This document shows, piece by piece, positions 35,277 to 42,986 of a DNA stretch of 64,000 bases (position 1 is the first letter of the stretch; the number at the start of each line of letters is the position of its first letter). Below the pieces are notes generated by a model, which did no database searches, was not told where the DNA came from, and saw only the letters and a list, made by a program, of their open reading frames with translations. This DNA comes from SMYC01 sp963578475. Its GTDB lineage: Bacteria > Acidobacteriota > Vicinamibacteria > Marinacidobacterales > SMYC01. The stretch is taken from NCBI GenBank assembly GCA_963578475.1, contig CAUZCL010000001.1, positions 62,001 through 126,000 on the forward strand, read 5' to 3'. The position numbers and the translations under genes were made by a program.

Positions 35277-36905
35277 TTGGATGTCCTGGCGCTTGACTGC
35301 CAAGCAACCTCGGCCGACCCGTCCAAAGGACACTTGCTCGAGATCGGTTGGAGCGCCGTCTGTGCGTCCAGACGAACAATTTCCGTGGAATCAACGCTTC
35401 TGCAGCTCCCGGACGGCGCTAGCGTTCCGAAGCGAGTGCAACGCATCACGGGGCTAGATGACGACGCGCTCGTGCTCGGCGCCACGGCCGAGGCGGCGTG
35501 GTCGCGCGTCCTCGAAGCCGCGGGGGTAATAAGCGACAAGACGACTGGGCGCTGCCCCGCTGTCATTCATTTTTCACGGTACGAAGAACGTCATCTCCGC
35601 TGGCTTCACGTGCGGGCGGGGCTATCGAGTCCCTTCCCTTTTCGCATCGTCTGCACCCACACAATCGCCGCCGATTGCTTCCAGAGCTTCCCCGTCGCGG
35701 GTTCCGCGCCGTGGCGGGATATTTTGGCCACCCTGTGTCGGAGATGCGTCGCGCCTCGCATCATGTCGAGGCGACTGCCGCGGTGTGGGCATCGGCGGTT
35801 GAGCTTCTCGAGACCAAAGAAAACGTGTACACACTCGAAGAGCTCGACGCGTGGCTAGATCACTCGCATCGTACGACCAGCCCGCGGCTCTACCCGATGC
35901 CCAAGAAAGCGAGAGAGCACCTTCCCGACCAACCGGGTGTTTACACCATGAACCGAGCGGGTGGCGGCATCCTCTATGTCGGCAAGGCGACGTCGCTACG
36001 CCAGCGCGTCTCGAGCTATTTTCAAAAGAGCTCGAGCCACACCGAGCACATTCTCGAAATGCTGAGCCAGGCACGAGAGCTCGCCTTCACCGTGACGGGC
36101 TCGCCGCTCGAAGCGGCCCTCGAGGAATCCGACGCGATCAAAAAAACTCTCGCCTCCCTACAACAAAGCGCTTCACGCCCGCGGCCGAGCTCTCGTTTTC
36201 GCGAACCACGCCCTGACCGACTTCGCCATAGAGCCGAACCGCGAACACCCTATCGGACCTCTGCCTGCGGGGGACCTCTGGGCCGCGATTTCGCTCGATG
36301 CCGAGCTCTCGCCGGCGGCGGCCCTCGCCATCCCCGAATCCTATGCGCCGACAGAGGCCACCTTCCAAACGGGACGCACGTTCTACACGGAAAGGCTCGG
36401 CACAGAGTGCCGCCTCGCGAGAGGCGCGCGCCTCTGGCGCGAGCAGCTAGAAGCTTCTGAAGACGACGTCGAAGAAGAATTTCAACTGAAGATGCAATAT
36501 GACGAAGGGGTCGAGCGATGGTCCCCGGCAAGCGTCGCGGCACGGCTCGATGAGATAACCATGCGGGCCTCGCACTGGGTTCGGCGGGCTCATTGGCTTT
36601 GCCTTTTGTCAGAATCGACGCTCGTTTGGGACAAGACCGCGCTCGCTTTCGAGAACGGGCGCATATATCGACGCGTCGAGCTCACCGAAGGAGACACCGT
36701 ACCCGCACCGCGGGGATATCGAAAGCCCTTCGCCGAGCGCCGGCGCACGTTCGACATCGCGACCTATGACCGGCTGACCGTGCTTACTCGAGAGCTCCGC
36801 GCGCTCGTCGCCCCCGTCAAGGACGAGCGTCCCGTGGAGCTTTACATAGCCGCATGCGCGCCCGTGCACCGAGCCAAACTGAGGATGACGCTGCGATGGA
36901 TCTGA
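35277..36905 (+). pseudogene. DnaQ-like exonuclease fused to UvrC-type GIY-YIG nuclease, frameshifted
   Basis: Joined frames give about 540 residues. The N-terminal part is a DEDD exonuclease (LDVLALDCQATSADP, then QRITGLDDDAL and a late HHVEATAAVW). The middle is a UvrC/Cho GIY-YIG domain: LPDQPGVYTMN and ILYVGKATSLRQRVSSYF, then EAALEESDAIKKLSPPYNKAL. A C-terminal domain follows to 36905. Breaks occur at a C4 run near 35692 (five C restores QSFPRRGF) and an A7 run at 36139 (six A restores IKKLSPPYNK). This fusion type is known from actinobacteria and mycobacteria as a DNA-repair nuclease; substrate here is inferred. The TTG start is uncertain. Confidence 0.78.
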
Positions 36906-36955
36906 CGCGAATCCTGTTCGTCTCGGATACCCATCTCGGTTTCGATCTTTCTAGG
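36896..36955 (+). pseudogene. N-terminal stub of a metallophosphoesterase
   Basis: MDLTRILFVSDTHLGFDLS carries the first metal motif (SDTHLG). Its ATG overlaps the nuclease stop. At about 36952 the sequence turns into the end of an amidohydrolase on the other strand, so only about 19 residues remain. Confidence 0.65.
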
Positions 36956-38216
36956 AAGGCTCGCGGTAAATCTTGCCCCCTTTCATCACGAAGCGCACGT
37001 TGCGCAGGGCGGAGATGTCTTTGGTCGGGTCACCCTCGACCGCCAACAGGTCCGCGAAGAGGCCCGGGCGGATGCGGCCAATCTCACCTTCCATTTGGAG
37101 CACGCGCGCGTTCACCGAGGTTGCCGACTCGAGCGCGGCCTCGGCCGTCATCCCGTAATCGACCATGAGCTCGAGCTCGCGCACGTTGTCGCCATGCGGG
37201 AAGACGCCGACATCGCTTCCGCTACAAATGGTCACGCCTGCTTCGAGCGCTGCTTTGAACGACACGCGCGTCGCTCGGATGCGCTCAGGCTCAGGCTTTT
37301 CGCCTTTTTTCCAGCCGCCATATTGCGTGATCGCGTCACCGGCGGCGAGCGTTGGACAAAACGCGACCCCGTTTTTCGCCATGAGGTCGAAGACCTCTCG
37401 CGTCCCCTCGTTCCCGTGCTCGATGCTCACGACACCGGCGAGCGCCGCGCGCCTCATGCCTTCGGCCGATCCCGCGTGAGCCACCGTGACGCGTCCGCTG
37501 CTCTTGGCCGTCTCCACGATGCGTGTCAGCTCCTCGACGGAGAAGGTCGCCATAGCCTCGCCGTGGGGTCCCCAGCGGTAATCCGCGTAGACTTTGATGA
37601 AGTCCACGCCTTTTCCAATCTGGTCGCGCACAACGCGGATGAGATCGTCGATGCCGTCGGCCGGCTCGGCGCCGAGCGGTACGTCCCAATCCGGGTGAAA
37701 CCCCTTGGGGCCGTAGCTTCCGGTGGCAACGATGGCGCGCCCCGCGACGAGCAAGCGCGGCCCAACAATGATTCCCTGGTCGATGGCGTCACGGACGCCG
37801 ACATCCGCATAGCCGGCGCCCTCGCTCCCGAGGTCTCGGAGCGTCGTGAAACCCGCGAGGAGTGTGTCACGCACATGATTCGTCGCTCTCGCCACACGCA
37901 GCGCTCGCGACTCGCGCAGGACCTGGTCGTTCCACGATGCCTCGTTATAAGGATGTAGGAGGACGTGCGAGTGCGCTTCGATGAGTCCGGGGACGAGGGT
38001 CGCGCCACCGAGTGCGATGCGCTCGGCGTCTCTCGGAACCGTGACCATAACTGACGGTCCGGCCGCCTCGATCCGTTCGCCGCGCACGAGGACGATCCAT
38101 CCCGCATGCAACGTCTCGCCGTCGAAGACGTGAGCCGCTTCGATCGCGTAGACGGTCTCGGAAGCCGCATAAGAAGGAAAAGCGAGGCACGTAATGAGCA
38201 GTAGCATTCTGAACAT
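36951..38216 (-). CDS. Secreted amidohydrolase (imidazolonepropionase-like)
   Basis: 421 residues. The signal peptide MFRMLLLITCLAFPSYA predicts export. The TIM-barrel metal site is complete: EAHSHV (H-x-H), Lys in DFIKVYAD, His in VTVAHAGS, His in VSIEHGNEG and Asp in CSGSDVGVFP. Members of this amidohydrolase branch cleave peptides or amides such as Xaa-Pro dipeptides; substrate unknown. The C-terminus GGKIYREPS is normal in length, so the gene is probably whole even though it abuts a truncated neighbour. Confidence 0.88.
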   Translation of the reverse strand: MFRMLLLITCLAFPSYAASETVYAIEAAHVFDGETLHAGWIVLVRGERIEAAGPSVMVTVPRDAERIALGGATLVPGLIEAHSHVLLHPYNEASWNDQVLRESRALRVARATNHVRDTLLAGFTTLRDLGSEGAGYADVGVRDAIDQGIIVGPRLLVAGRAIVATGSYGPKGFHPDWDVPLGAEPADGIDDLIRVVRDQIGKGVDFIKVYADYRWGPHGEAMATFSVEELTRIVETAKSSGRVTVAHAGSAEGMRRAALAGVVSIEHGNEGTREVFDLMAKNGVAFCPTLAAGDAITQYGGWKKGEKPEPERIRATRVSFKAALEAGVTICSGSDVGVFPHGDNVRELELMVDYGMTAEAALESATSVNARVLQMEGEIGRIRPGLFADLLAVEGDPTKDISALRNVRFVMKGGKIYREPS

Positions 38217-38335
38217 GCGCCCGATGTTACGCTCTTCGCTTCGGAATCCACAAGCGCTGGGGATAGAATCACGCCATGATCCTACCGAGAAATTCTATAA
38301 TGGGATCGATACCTTTCACAGGCTACGCGAATGCC

Positions 38336-39085
38336 ATGAGCCGACAAAAAGACTCTAGTCGAACGCCCAAGGAGGAGCCGTTCTTACTGACAATGCTGCC
38401 CTTTGCCGGGCTTGGCGCCCTGTTGCTCGTCGCCGTCATCTGGCAGTATCTTCCTCGCGCGGAAAACCAACCCGCGACACAAGACGCTTCGCTGAGCATC
38501 GTCGAGCGCTGGGAACGCCAAGAGCGGCGTGACATCCCGATCGACCCCGCGCGCGATTACAGTCTGGGCGCCGAAGACGCGCCAGTGACCATCGTCGCGT
38601 TCAGCGACTTTCAGTGCCCCTATTGTGCGGACGCCGCGAAGGCCGTTTCCGAGCTCTTGAAGGACCACGAAGGCGACGTGCGGCTGGTGTTCAAGAACTT
38701 TCCACTCGACGTCGCCTGTAACGAGCGCATGGAGCGACAGCTTCACGCTCTCGCCTGCCAGGCGGCGTTCACCGCACGCTGCGCGGGACGCCAACGCGAG
38801 GAGCTCTTTTGGGAAGTGCACGACGCCTTGTTCGATGTGAAGGGATTGACCATCCAAGATCTCTATCGCGTGCCCATGGAGCTCGATGTCGCAATCGACG
38901 CGCTCAACTCATGCGTGAGCGCGCGGACGCCGCTCGCCAAGGTCAAAGAAGACATCGCGCTCGGCCGAGACTTGGGCGTTAGGGGAACGCCAGTGCTCTT
39001 CGTCAACGGGAAGAAACTCGCCGACTATCGAAACGCCGCCCTACAACGAGTCGTCGAGCACGTCCTCAAGGGCGGCGCTCAGTAG
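38336..39085 (+). CDS. DsbA-like thioredoxin-fold protein, membrane anchored
   Basis: 249 residues from ATG 38336 (the frame opens at 38276 but that segment lacks sense as a leader). One membrane anchor (MLPFAGLGALLLVAVIWQYL) near residue 24, then a DsbA-like domain: FSDFQCPYCADAA holds the CPYC redox pair (94 and 97) and GTPVLFVNGKK the cis-Pro. The inserted helical part has three further cysteines (CNER, ACQAA, ARCAG). It is likely a periplasmic thiol oxidoreductase of the DsbG/BdbD type. Intact. Confidence 0.87.
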   Translation: MSRQKDSSRTPKEEPFLLTMLPFAGLGALLLVAVIWQYLPRAENQPATQDASLSIVERWERQERRDIPIDPARDYSLGAEDAPVTIVAFSDFQCPYCADAAKAVSELLKDHEGDVRLVFKNFPLDVACNERMERQLHALACQAAFTARCAGRQREELFWEVHDALFDVKGLTIQDLYRVPMELDVAIDALNSCVSARTPLAKVKEDIALGRDLGVRGTPVLFVNGKKLADYRNAALQRVVEHVLKGGAQ

Positions 39086-39107
39086 GCTACTAGAGCTAGA
39101 TCGAGGA

Positions 39108-39977
39108 CTAGACCGAATCGATCAAAACGGCTCGAGCCGGGGCCGCCTCTATTTCGCGACGGGCACCAGCGAGATGTTGCTCCCACCAGAAGAGGCCGGC
39201 GATCTTGCCAAAGAGCGGGCGCTCCTTTGTGTATTCCTTGAAATGACCCTTCACCCAGTGAATGTCTCCCGTCTGGTTGCCATTGCGGTTGCCATCCATG
39301 GGCTTGACTCTCAAGTTTGAAAAGTTGAAGAGCGGAAGCTTGCCCGATCTCATCCGCGACCGCTGTTGTCTGCGATCGGGAACGACGTTGGTGCGTACAA
39401 CGTTCTTGCAGCTCATCAGCGCAAAAAGCGCGGCCAAGGTGCCCACTTGATGCTGGACGAAATTTTGCCAGTCATCTTCAGGGAGTTGGATGACAGCGCC
39501 CGCGTGCTCGGGCTCGAACCCGTTGACTTCAACGAAAGCTTGGCTCGACAGCTCCTGAGCGAGCGGCATGGCGGGAGGTGAAGCAAAGTACTCGCCGCAA
39601 AGCGCGAGAAAGCGATAGGAGGCGAGACACTCGAAGCTCGTCGACAGACCAGCAGCCGTCACGAGAAGCACATGCGTCGTCCCAACGGGCGCCCAGTCGC
39701 GGACGGAAACCGGAGCGCGTGCGATGTCCGAGGCGTGGACGAAAAGGGCTCCCTGCTCACGGCCTTCATCGCCATTGCCGAAAACAACGATACTTTCGAA
39801 CGGTGGCTTGGCGAATCGACCGGAGATCATGCGCCCGTCACGCGGGACGAGCGACGTTTTGACGGCAAGGTTGCTCTCTCGAGGCGGAAAAACAGCGAAG
39901 GGAGCTTGAATGACACGGGATCGAGTGCAAAAGTTCCGGATCCACTCGCTCTCGGCTGCAAGCCTATCGATTATCAC
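39108..39977 (-). CDS. Uncharacterised protein with HWVKGHFK motif
   Basis: 289 residues. The C-terminal part has QTGDIHWVKGHFKEYT then RPLFGKIAGLFWWEQHLAG, a motif I have seen in uncharacterised proteins on plasmids, phages and chromosomes. The N-terminal part is a mixed alpha/beta domain with no catalytic signature. No signal peptide. Start ATG 39977 is plausible but without strong SD. Function unknown. Confidence 0.65.
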   Translation of the reverse strand: MIIDRLAAESEWIRNFCTRSRVIQAPFAVFPPRESNLAVKTSLVPRDGRMISGRFAKPPFESIVVFGNGDEGREQGALFVHASDIARAPVSVRDWAPVGTTHVLLVTAAGLSTSFECLASYRFLALCGEYFASPPAMPLAQELSSQAFVEVNGFEPEHAGAVIQLPEDDWQNFVQHQVGTLAALFALMSCKNVVRTNVVPDRRQQRSRMRSGKLPLFNFSNLRVKPMDGNRNGNQTGDIHWVKGHFKEYTKERPLFGKIAGLFWWEQHLAGARREIEAAPARAVLIDSV

Positions 39978-40118
39978 TGATTACCCACACCGGTACGGCC
40001 CAAAGAGCCCCAGCGTGAAATTAGTCGTTGTAATGAACCGCTGGCGCCCAAACTCTAGCAAAAGCGGAGTCGCGTTGAGAAGCAAATATTGCATGGGATC
40101 CCGCAAAGTGTTCTAGAT

Positions 40119-40792
40119 TCAAAACGGAAAGATCATCCCGCGCCCGCGCAACTTTTCGAATACCGTCGCCAAGAACATGTAAAGGCGCGCGGGCCGTTGG
40201 ACACCGGCACGCCGACGCTCGTCCAAAGCTCGAAGGATCTCGAGCTTGAGAATCTTGCGACGGAAGTTCCGTTTGTCGAGCTGTCGGCCGAGCACAGCTT
40301 CGAAGACCCGCTGCAACTCTGTGAGCGTAAATTTCTTTGGCAGAAGCTCGAACCCGACCGTCGTCCACTCGAGCTTGTAGCGGAGGCGCACGAGGGCATA
40401 GTCCAGGATCTTACGGTGGTCGAAGGCGAGCCGCGGGGCGTCATAGGCGGGAAACCAGCGCGCGTCCGCTGTATCGTTCCCGAGCGAAGCTCGCGCTCGG
40501 AGGACAGGAGGGCGAAGTAGCTAATCGATAGCACGCGTCCTCGCGGGTCGCGCTTTGGGTCTCCGGAGCTATAGAGTTGCTCGAGGTAAACATCCGAGAC
40601 GCCCGTCTCCTCCTCGAGCTCGCGGAGCATAGCGGCGTCGAGGGACTCCGCCTCTTCGACAAACCCACCGGGAAGAGCCCACTTGTCCTTGAACGGCGGA
40701 ACCCCGCGCCGTATGAGAAGAACGTGCAACACCCCCTCACGGAGGGTAAAGATGACGATGTCGACAGCAACGCGGACCGCGCCTCTGCTCAC
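40119..40792 (-). pseudogene. NrtR-like regulator (Nudix plus winged helix), frameshifted
   Basis: Starts GTG 40792, coupled by a GTGA overlap to the gene before. The Nudix box GGFVEEAESLDAAMLRELEE plus ETGV (residues 42-65) is complete. Near 40495 a shift is needed to continue into NDTADARWFPAYDAPRLAFD, then the C-terminal winged helix (KFTLTELQRVFEAVLGRQLD) and the end RLYMFLATVFEKLRGRG. This layout is that of NrtR, an ADP-ribose-responsive repressor of NAD metabolism. No NAD gene is nearby, so the target is open. Confidence 0.8.
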
Positions 40793-41076
40793 ACGCCTAC
40801 GATGGTGAAGAATCGAATACTCGGCGGCCCCACCGTCATCGCGCCCCACTTATCGAGATCGCCTCTGTCTTCACGCCACTTGAAATATTTCTCGTAGTGC
40901 TCGCGCGTCTCCCAATTTTAGACAATCACGATGTTGTTCGAATCATCCATATTTCGATGAATGGTCAATCCTTCGCAACCATCGAAAGCACGGGTGTGGT
41001 GAAGCTCATCGCGAAAGAAAGCTTCGAGCTCGTCTGGTTTCGTCGCATTCACTTCGAGCAGAACTAGAACGCTCAT
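40789..41076 (-). pseudogene. Antibiotic biosynthesis monooxygenase-like (ABM) protein with a nonsense codon
   Basis: Reading from ATG 41076, preceded by a strong AGGAGGA 5 bases upstream: MSVLVLLEVNATKPDELEAF, then HHTRAFDGCEGLTIHRNMDD, NNIVIV, TAA, NWETREHYEKYFKWREDRGD. Without the TAA at 40920-40918 it is a 95-residue ABM-type ferredoxin-like-fold protein; GAA or CAA would be the expected codon. The family includes small haem- or cofactor-free monooxygenases. Its end overlaps the NrtR start. Confidence 0.75.
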
Positions 41077-41096
41077 ATTGTCCTCCTGAACGAGGG

Positions 41097-41222
41097 CTAT
41101 TCTACCTTGAGCGACGAGATGGGCGATATACGGCTAGCGCGGCGCGCCGGCAGCCACGTGGCCATGAACGCGACAGCGAGCAAGGCAAAGCTGGTCGCGG
41201 CCCAAGTGACCGTGTCAAGAGG
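41097..41222 (-). pseudogene. C-terminal remnant of an ADOP/FtsX permease
   Basis: LDTVTWAATSFALLAVAFMAT then WLPARRASRISPISSLKVE and a stop: the last membrane helix and the PARRA tail typical of acidobacterial orphan permeases. It abuts the PadR stop region directly. PadR genes normally stand in front of full-length ADOP genes, so almost the whole permease (about 750 residues) is missing here. Confidence 0.72.
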
Positions 41223-41571
41223 CTGGCAAGAAGGGCGGCTCACGAAAGCACTTCCTCTCACGCGCCGCCCGAAGCACGCGCTCGAGCTTCTTGGCTTCGA
41301 CTTCGAGCGCTCGGCAGCCGGATTGCGTGATGCGGTAGTAACGCCGCCTCGGATCGTCATCACGGCTGGAGGCGACGTCCGCGATGAACTTTTGCTCGAG
41401 GAGCTTCTTGACCGCGTTGTAGAGCGTTCCTGGGCCCACCTGGATATCGCCGTCCGTGCGCGACTCCACCTCCGCAGCAATGCCAAGTCCGTGCCGCTGC
41501 TCGTCGGCGAGCGCGAGAAGGATGTAGAACGATGAGCTCGTGAGAGGTTTGATGCCGCGTCCGTCATTCAT
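41215..41571 (-). CDS. PadR-family transcriptional regulator
   Basis: 118 residues from ATG 41571 (MNDGRGIKPLTSSSFYILL). The winged-helix core LADEQRHGLGIAAEVE and VGPGTLYNAVKKLLEQKFIA plus DDPRRRYYRITQSGCRALEVE is classic for short PadR proteins of Acidobacteria that precede ADOP permeases. It would repress such an operon. The last residues (FREPPFLPAS) may already be past the join with the permease remnant. Confidence 0.85.
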   Translation of the reverse strand: MNDGRGIKPLTSSSFYILLALADEQRHGLGIAAEVESRTDGDIQVGPGTLYNAVKKLLEQKFIADVASSRDDDPRRRYYRITQSGCRALEVEAKKLERVLRAARERKCFREPPFLPAS

Positions 41572-41589
41572 ATCGCTACGCAATATATC

Positions 41590-41810
41590 GTGAGACAGTA
41601 TGAGCAATCGCTCAAAGCACAGCCCTTGCGCGATGAAAGGTATACTGGCAGCGAACGTGACACATCCCAACCGATCGCCGGCCGGGCTGGCAGGACCGAC
41701 GACGCCACCCCCCCCTCGAGCTCTCGGTGGCCGTATCCCCAAGACAGTTTCTGCAGCTCGACGACGTGGTGGCGCTCGAGCGGAAGCTTCCAAGCGGCGA
41801 GACCGTCTAA
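41590..41810 (+). pseudogene. N-terminal stub of a HerA-like ATPase (HAS-barrel)
   Basis: Joined reading gives RTDDATPPLELSVAV then QFLQLDDVVALERKLPSGETV, stop at 41810. This resembles the HAS-barrel at the start of HerA-type bacterial ATPases (DATPLEFWVAV, YLQLDDVV). A C8 run at 41708 must be nine for the frame to close. The rest of herA is missing. HerA works with SbcC/Mre11-type nucleases, and sbcD follows at once, which supports the call. Confidence 0.5.
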
Positions 41811-41831
41811 AACGGGCTGACCTAGATCCGG

Positions 41832-42986
41832 ATGCGCTTTCTTCACACGGGTGACTGGCATGTAGGCAAAACGCTTCGAGGGCGAAGCCGAGCCGATGAG
41901 CACCGCGCCGTTCTAGAGGAGATGGCCACGATCGCGAAGGAGCGGAAGGTCGACATCGTTCTCATCGCCGGCGATTTGTTCGACACCGCCTCCCCGACTT
42001 CGGAATCCGAAGCGATCGTCTATCGCGGCCTTCTAGACCTCGCCCATGCGAGCGAGTGGGTCGTCGTCATCAGCGGAAACCACGACAACCCGAGACGTCT
42101 CGCGGCCGTCGAGCCGCTGATGCGGCTCACGAACATCCGCGTGCTCCCTTCGATTGCGCGACCCGATGAAGGCGGCGTCCTTACACTTCGGACCCAACTA
42201 GGCGATGCTCGAATAGCCCTTCTGCCCTTTCTCTCGCAACGTCTCATCATCAAAGCCGACGACCTCATGATGAGGGACACGTTCGAGCATGTGGGCGCTT
42301 ACGCAGAGCGCGCGCATCGGATCATCCAATCGCTTTGCGCCGACAAAGCACCGCCTCAGACCGTCGACATCTTGCTCGCTCACGCGATGGTGCATGGCGG
42401 CGTCATGGGCGGCGGCGAGCGCCAAGCCCATACCGTCTTCGAGTACAGCATTCCCACGACCGCCTTTCCCGCGACACTCCACTATACGGCCCTCGGCCAT
42501 CTTCACCGCGCGCAGAAGATCCCTGGTGCTTGCCCGATTTGGTATTCGGGCTCGCCTCTGCATCTCGACTTTGGGGAGACACGCGACGCGAAGAGCGTCA
42601 ACATCATCGAAGCCGAGCCGGGAGCGCCGGCGACGGTCGAATGCGTGCCTCTTGTCTCGGGCCGACGTCTGCGTTTCGTCAAGACAACGATGGAGCGCCT
42701 CATCGACGTCGTCGCTGAAGCCGGTGACGACTACCTCCGCGTCGTAATCGACGCGCCCCCCACACCCGGCCTTGCGGACGAGGTGCGCGAGATGCTGCCG
42801 AACGCCGTCGACGTTCAGCTCGCCACCCATCATTCCGAGTCGAAGGACGAGGCTCCGACACCGCGGCGCATCGGCCGCTCTCCGCGCGAGCTCTTCGGCG
42901 AGTATCTCGCCGATCGTGGCGAAACGGATCCGCGTCTCACGGTGCTCTTCAACGAACTACTCGAGGAAGTCTATGCGCCCGATTAA
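41832..42986 (+). CDS. sbcD: Exonuclease subunit SbcD (Mre11-like)
   Basis: 384 residues. The phosphoesterase motifs are complete: HTGDWHVG, IAGDLFDTASP, ISGNHDNPRR, then the late AHAMVHGG and GHLHRAQ histidines. The C-terminal capping part has FGETRDAKSVNIIE. SbcD is the nuclease of the SbcCD complex, which opens hairpins and processes DNA ends. It overlaps sbcC by 14 bases. Confidence 0.95.
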   Translation: MRFLHTGDWHVGKTLRGRSRADEHRAVLEEMATIAKERKVDIVLIAGDLFDTASPTSESEAIVYRGLLDLAHASEWVVVISGNHDNPRRLAAVEPLMRLTNIRVLPSIARPDEGGVLTLRTQLGDARIALLPFLSQRLIIKADDLMMRDTFEHVGAYAERAHRIIQSLCADKAPPQTVDILLAHAMVHGGVMGGGERQAHTVFEYSIPTTAFPATLHYTALGHLHRAQKIPGACPIWYSGSPLHLDFGETRDAKSVNIIEAEPGAPATVECVPLVSGRRLRFVKTTMERLIDVVAEAGDDYLRVVIDAPPTPGLADEVREMLPNAVDVQLATHHSESKDEAPTPRRIGRSPRELFGEYLADRGETDPRLTVLFNELLEEVYAPD

